Below, piece by piece: positions 22,107-24,930 of a stretch of DNA of 24,930 nucleotides (positions are counted from its first letter, which is position 1; each line of letters opens with the position of its first letter). Under the pieces are notes generated by a model. It did no database searches. It was not told the DNA's origin and saw only the letters and a list, made by a program, of their open reading frames with translations. This DNA is from Phascolarctobacterium_B sp045598345. GTDB lineage: Bacteria > Bacillota > Negativicutes > Acidaminococcales > Acidaminococcaceae. The stretch is from contig JAZLLX010000053.1 in NCBI GenBank assembly GCA_045598345.1, positions 1-24,930 of the forward strand, given 5' to 3'. The translations under genes were made by a program, and so were the position numbers.

Positions 22107-22157
22107 TCATGTGATTTACATGAAATTGCAAAGTCAAACAGAGAGGAGGTGAAAATC

Positions 22158-23693
22158 ATTTTAACGTTAGTAGTAGTCGCTGTAATTGCTTTGGTGGCTG
22201 GTGCGGGGGCAGGATTCTTCTACCGTAAGCAGGTAGCGGAGGCCAAGATTGGCAGTGCGGAACAAAAGGCCAAGGAAATTGTGGAACAGGCGGAAAAGGC
22301 CGCAATCGCCAGGAACAAAGATTTGCTGGTGGAAGCCAAGGAAGACATCCACCGCATGCGTGGGGAACTGGAACGGGAAACCAAGGAAAGCCGTGCCGAA
22401 CTGCAAAAAATGGAACGGCGTCTGGTGCAAAAAGAAGAAAACCTGGACAAAAAAGTTGAATCCTACGAAAAGAAGGAAGAGAAAATTGCTGAAAAGGAAC
22501 AAATCTTGGCAGCAACCCAGGAAAAAGCAGATGCCCTTTACCGGCAGCAAGTATTGGAATTAGAGCGAATGAGCGGCTTGACTCACGAACAGGCAAGACA
22601 GGAACTGTTGAGTTCTTTGGAAAGTGAAGTCAAGCACGATTCCGCAGTCCTGATTAAGGAACTGGAACAACAGACCAAGGACGAAGCGGACAAAAAGGCA
22701 AGGGAGATTATATCCTTGGCCATCCAGCGCTGTGCAGCAGATCATGTGTCTGAAACCACAGTATCTGTTGTGGAGTTGCCTAACGATGAAATGAAGGGCC
22801 GTATTATCGGCCGTGAAGGTCGGAATATCCGTACTTTGGAAATTTTGACAGGAATAGAGTTGATTATCGATGACACACCGGAGGCGGTGGTAATATCCGG
22901 GTTTGACCCGGTTCGTCGGGAAATTGCTCGCATTGCCCTGGAAAAACTGATTAACGACGGGCGTATCCACCCGTCCCGTATTGAGGAAATGGTGGAAAAA
23001 GCCCAAAGGGAAATTGAACAAAAGATTAAGGAAGCCGGTGAACAGGCCATGTACGAAGTTGGCGTACGGGGGCTGCACCCGGAGGAAATCAAACTTTTGG
23101 GACGTTTGCGTTACCGCACCAGTTACGGGCAGAATATGTTGAAACATTCCATTGAAGTTGCCAATCTCGCCGGCATTATGGCGGCGGAATTGGGCGTAGA
23201 TGTGCTGATGGCAAAACGGGCCGGCCTGTTGCATGATATCGGCAAGGCAGTTGACCACGAAGTGGAAGGCAGCCATGTGGAACTGGGTGTGGAAGTTGGC
23301 AAAAAATATCGTGAAAACGAAATCGTGTTGAACTCCATCGCATCCCATCATGGCGATACAGAGCCAAAATCTGTGGAAGCGGTTTTGGTGGCGGCGGCGG
23401 ACGCAGTCAGCGCCGCCCGTCCGGGAGCCCGCAAGGAAACCCTGGAAAGTTATATGAAACGCTTAACTCGATTGGAAGAAATCTCCGAATCCTTTGAAGG
23501 AGTGGAGAAATGTTATGCGGTTCAGGCAGGCAGGGAAATCCGTATTATGGTCAAGCCGGACAAAATCAATGATGATGACAGCGTAATTTTGGCACGGAAT
23601 GTGGCGAAGAAGATTGAAACGGAAATGGAATATCCGGGACAAATCAAAGTTGTCATTATCAGGGAAACAAGAGCAGTTGAATATGCAAAATAG
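22158..23693 (+). CDS. rny: Ribonuclease Y, probable AUU start
   Basis: 511 residues. Membrane-anchored endoribonuclease that begins mRNA decay in Bacillota. One N-terminal membrane helix (LTLVVVAVIALVAGAGAG) is followed by a long charged coiled coil (about 25-165), a KH RNA-binding domain (GRIIGREGRN, near 214-223) and an HD domain (KHSIEVANL, LLHDIGKA with His-Asp near 359-360, ASHHGD). The only conventional start, GTG 22149, overlaps the ribosome binding site GGAGGTGA (22145-22152). AUU 22158 lies 13 bases after the first G of GGAGG, the same distance as AUA in infC. AUC 22155 is the alternative. Confidence 0.95.
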   Translation: MLTLVVVAVIALVAGAGAGFFYRKQVAEAKIGSAEQKAKEIVEQAEKAAIARNKDLLVEAKEDIHRMRGELERETKESRAELQKMERRLVQKEENLDKKVESYEKKEEKIAEKEQILAATQEKADALYRQQVLELERMSGLTHEQARQELLSSLESEVKHDSAVLIKELEQQTKDEADKKAREIISLAIQRCAADHVSETTVSVVELPNDEMKGRIIGREGRNIRTLEILTGIELIIDDTPEAVVISGFDPVRREIARIALEKLINDGRIHPSRIEEMVEKAQREIEQKIKEAGEQAMYEVGVRGLHPEEIKLLGRLRYRTSYGQNMLKHSIEVANLAGIMAAELGVDVLMAKRAGLLHDIGKAVDHEVEGSHVELGVEVGKKYRENEIVLNSIASHHGDTEPKSVEAVLVAAADAVSAARPGARKETLESYMKRLTRLEEISESFEGVEKCYAVQAGREIRIMVKPDKINDDDSVILARNVAKKIETEMEYPGQIKVVIIRETRAVEYAK

Positions 23694-23698
23694 ACAAC

Positions 23699-23735
23699 AA
23701 AAAATCCCCCGTTGCATTGTAGCGGGGGATTTTTT
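23699..23735. terminator. Bidirectional terminator between rny and the convergent gene
   Basis: AAAAAATCCCCCG (23699-23711) and CGGGGGATTTTTT (23723-23735) are perfect inverted copies. A-rich and T-rich flanks serve both strands, ending rny on one side and the minus-strand gene on the other. Confidence 0.93.
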
Positions 23736-23736
23736 G

Positions 23737-24774
23737 TTATCTAAAATAACTATTGCAGGCAATGTATGCTTTGGCCGGTAAAGCGTTGTCTTCATTCCAT
23801 TGCAATTTTATATGATTGAGAAACACTTGAACTTGTGATTCCGCATCGTTCAATGCTTGGGGCGGGAAGAAAATGCCACAATACGGCGATAGCAAATCTA
23901 CTCTGCTATCCGCTATCTGCCATTCTTTCAAGGCATTAAGAAAATTTACTCCACGTTGGGTGGTCAAGGTTTGCTCCGGATTGACCGCTTCTTCGGGAAA
24001 AAATACTTCCATTCCCAAAAGGGAATCAAAGTTGCCGTCAGGCAACAAATTCAAACTGACAGTAATTTCAGGATAATTCCAGTCAGTCAGGCAGGGAATC
24101 TTTGTTTTGGCGTCTGCCGGCAAAGGGGAATGGTTGATAGCCGTCAACAGATTTTCAATATCCGGCAAAGTGCAGGGCAGGTGTTCATCATTGACAAAGG
24201 CACGGGTAAAAATCATTTTCAAAGGCGAATTAGTACGCCCGGGCATCAAACCAAGATAGAGTAATTGCCAACCCTGTGGAAGGTTGTTGACAATCGCTTC
24301 TGCTTTGAACCATTGGGGCGGTTCATTTTTTTTTGCCCAAAGTTTTGGAAAAATATTTTTTTCAGCATTTGTGCAGTCAAAGAACACGGAGGGAATTCCC
24401 TGCTTGCTGTTACCCGTGTCCAGTTCTACATATACACTGTTATCTTCAGGTAACAACATACTCAAATATTGAAAAAGTGGCAAAACTTTTTGTCCGACAG
24501 CACTATTGAAAAAATTGTTGTTGAGATTTTTTATACTGTAACTGAATGAAATGTCCGTATAGGCATCGCCTTGTAAAGGGATTTCCAACAGGGATTGCTG
24601 CATATCCACAGGATTAGCCAGATGAAAATCTTTTGCTGCCTGCAAAATTGCAGTTTGACTATCCCCAAAAAGTTGGCTGACTATGCTTGTTGGAAGATTG
24701 TTGAACCAAAAAGCAAAAGTGTCCGCAGTGGGTGTATTTCGCAATATATTGTTATTAGTAATGTTAGAATTCAT
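23737..24774 (-). CDS. Protein of unknown function, 345 residues
   Basis: I do not recognise the family. It looks soluble, with no signal peptide or long hydrophobic helix. An asparagine-rich N-terminus (MNSNITNNNILRN) precedes alternating hydrophobic strands: SVYVELDTG, GWQLLYLGLMPG, EITVSLNLLPDG, NHIKLQWNED, AKAYIACNSYF. That pattern suggests a repeated beta or alpha-beta fold. The HIKLQW...AKAY ending vaguely recalls ABBA-type prenyltransferase barrels, but this is a hunch. The start is supported by GGAGAG eight bases upstream and a good promoter. It stands alone, convergent with rny, next to a repeat element. Confidence 0.8.
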   Translation of the reverse strand: MNSNITNNNILRNTPTADTFAFWFNNLPTSIVSQLFGDSQTAILQAAKDFHLANPVDMQQSLLEIPLQGDAYTDISFSYSIKNLNNNFFNSAVGQKVLPLFQYLSMLLPEDNSVYVELDTGNSKQGIPSVFFDCTNAEKNIFPKLWAKKNEPPQWFKAEAIVNNLPQGWQLLYLGLMPGRTNSPLKMIFTRAFVNDEHLPCTLPDIENLLTAINHSPLPADAKTKIPCLTDWNYPEITVSLNLLPDGNFDSLLGMEVFFPEEAVNPEQTLTTQRGVNFLNALKEWQIADSRVDLLSPYCGIFFPPQALNDAESQVQVFLNHIKLQWNEDNALPAKAYIACNSYFR

Positions 24775-24804
24775 TTCATTTTCTCTCCAAAATTATATAT
24801 CACT

Positions 24805-24832
24805 ATTATAACATTAATCTATGTATTTGCAA
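24805..24832 (-). promoter_or_regulatory. Promoter of the minus-strand unknown gene
   Basis: On the reverse strand: TTGCAA (24832-24827), a 16-base spacer, TATAAT (24810-24805) with a TG one base before it (extended -10). Predicted start about 24798, with a short leader containing GGAGAG. Confidence 0.75.
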
Positions 24833-24864
24833 CAATGGGAAATTGAACAAAGGCAAATAATAAT

Positions 24865-24930
24865 GCGTAATCTAATTAAAAATTTAGAATGCAGAATTAA
24901 GAATTATGGTAGGATGTTCCTGTGATTATA
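24865..24930 (+). repeat. Left arm of a second MITE-like element copy (cut by window end)
   Basis: GCGTAATCTAATT, then an AATT-rich lead-in with GCAGAATTAAGAATTATG, then the repeat core ATGGTA, five bases, TTCCTGTGATTATA. It matches 241-306 closely over its whole length. The rest of the element would continue past the window. Confidence 0.85.

Noticed and set aside
22560..23351. Long open frame of about 263 codons on the minus strand opposite rny.
   Set aside because: It mirrors a strongly coding gene, has no promoter or ribosome binding site of note and no family motif; a codon-bias shadow.

Overview
This window looks like chromosomal DNA of a low-to-moderate GC Bacillota. Strong GGAGGTGA-type ribosome binding sites, infC-rpmI-rplT behind an attenuator leader, an FMN riboswitch ahead of ribD-ribE-ribBA-(insert)-ribH, and recA-recX-rny in that order all point there. 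The protein sequences remind me of Negativicutes, but that is recall, not a search, and I hold it loosely. Almost everything is on the + strand; only the last gene is on the - strand.

Left accessory region (1-3130). The window opens inside the 3' end of what looks like an ISL3-family insertion sequence. A 14/7-bp tandem repeat and a roughly 320-bp palindromic MITE-like element follow. Next comes a two-gene module: an AAA-type ATPase carrying a PD-(D/E)XK-like C-terminus, then a Fic-domain protein. The ATPase promoter has consensus -35 and -10 boxes and is overlaid by a perfect 55-bp palindrome with three TTTCASTGAAA boxes. The Fic gene has its own promoter with three helically phased 9-bp repeats, and its predicted transcript starts at or next to the ATG.

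Core region (3162-12005). uvrA and uvrC (nucleotide excision repair) are adjacent; UvrC appears to lack about 100 internal residues. Then come infC-rpmI-rplT and a SpoU-family RNA methyltransferase, an nth gene and an ABC-F ATPase. infC appears to start at AUA. The ABC-F gene carries an in-frame heptanucleotide repeat.

Middle region (12006-16790). An orphan DinJ/RelB-like antitoxin precedes tadA and a dUTPase-like gene. The riboflavin operon follows: promoter, FMN riboswitch with terminator, two copies of an interspersed repeat, ribD, ribE, another repeat copy, ribBA.

Rib operon interruption (16791-19588). An AT-rich 702-residue protein with a C-terminal PD-(D/E)XK nuclease domain sits between ribBA and ribH, with its own promoter. 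Its last codons form the ribH ribosome binding site. This is the best candidate in the window for an undescribed, possibly defensive, gene.

Right region (19593-24930). hslO, recA, recX and rny follow. rny seems to start at AUU with exactly the same spacing to the ribosome binding site as infC. A bidirectional terminator separates rny from a convergent gene of unknown function, and the window ends in another copy of the left arm of the MITE-like element.

An interspersed repeat (ATGGTA, five bases, TTCCTGTGATTATA) occurs seven times. It links the accessory left end, the rib operon and the right end.
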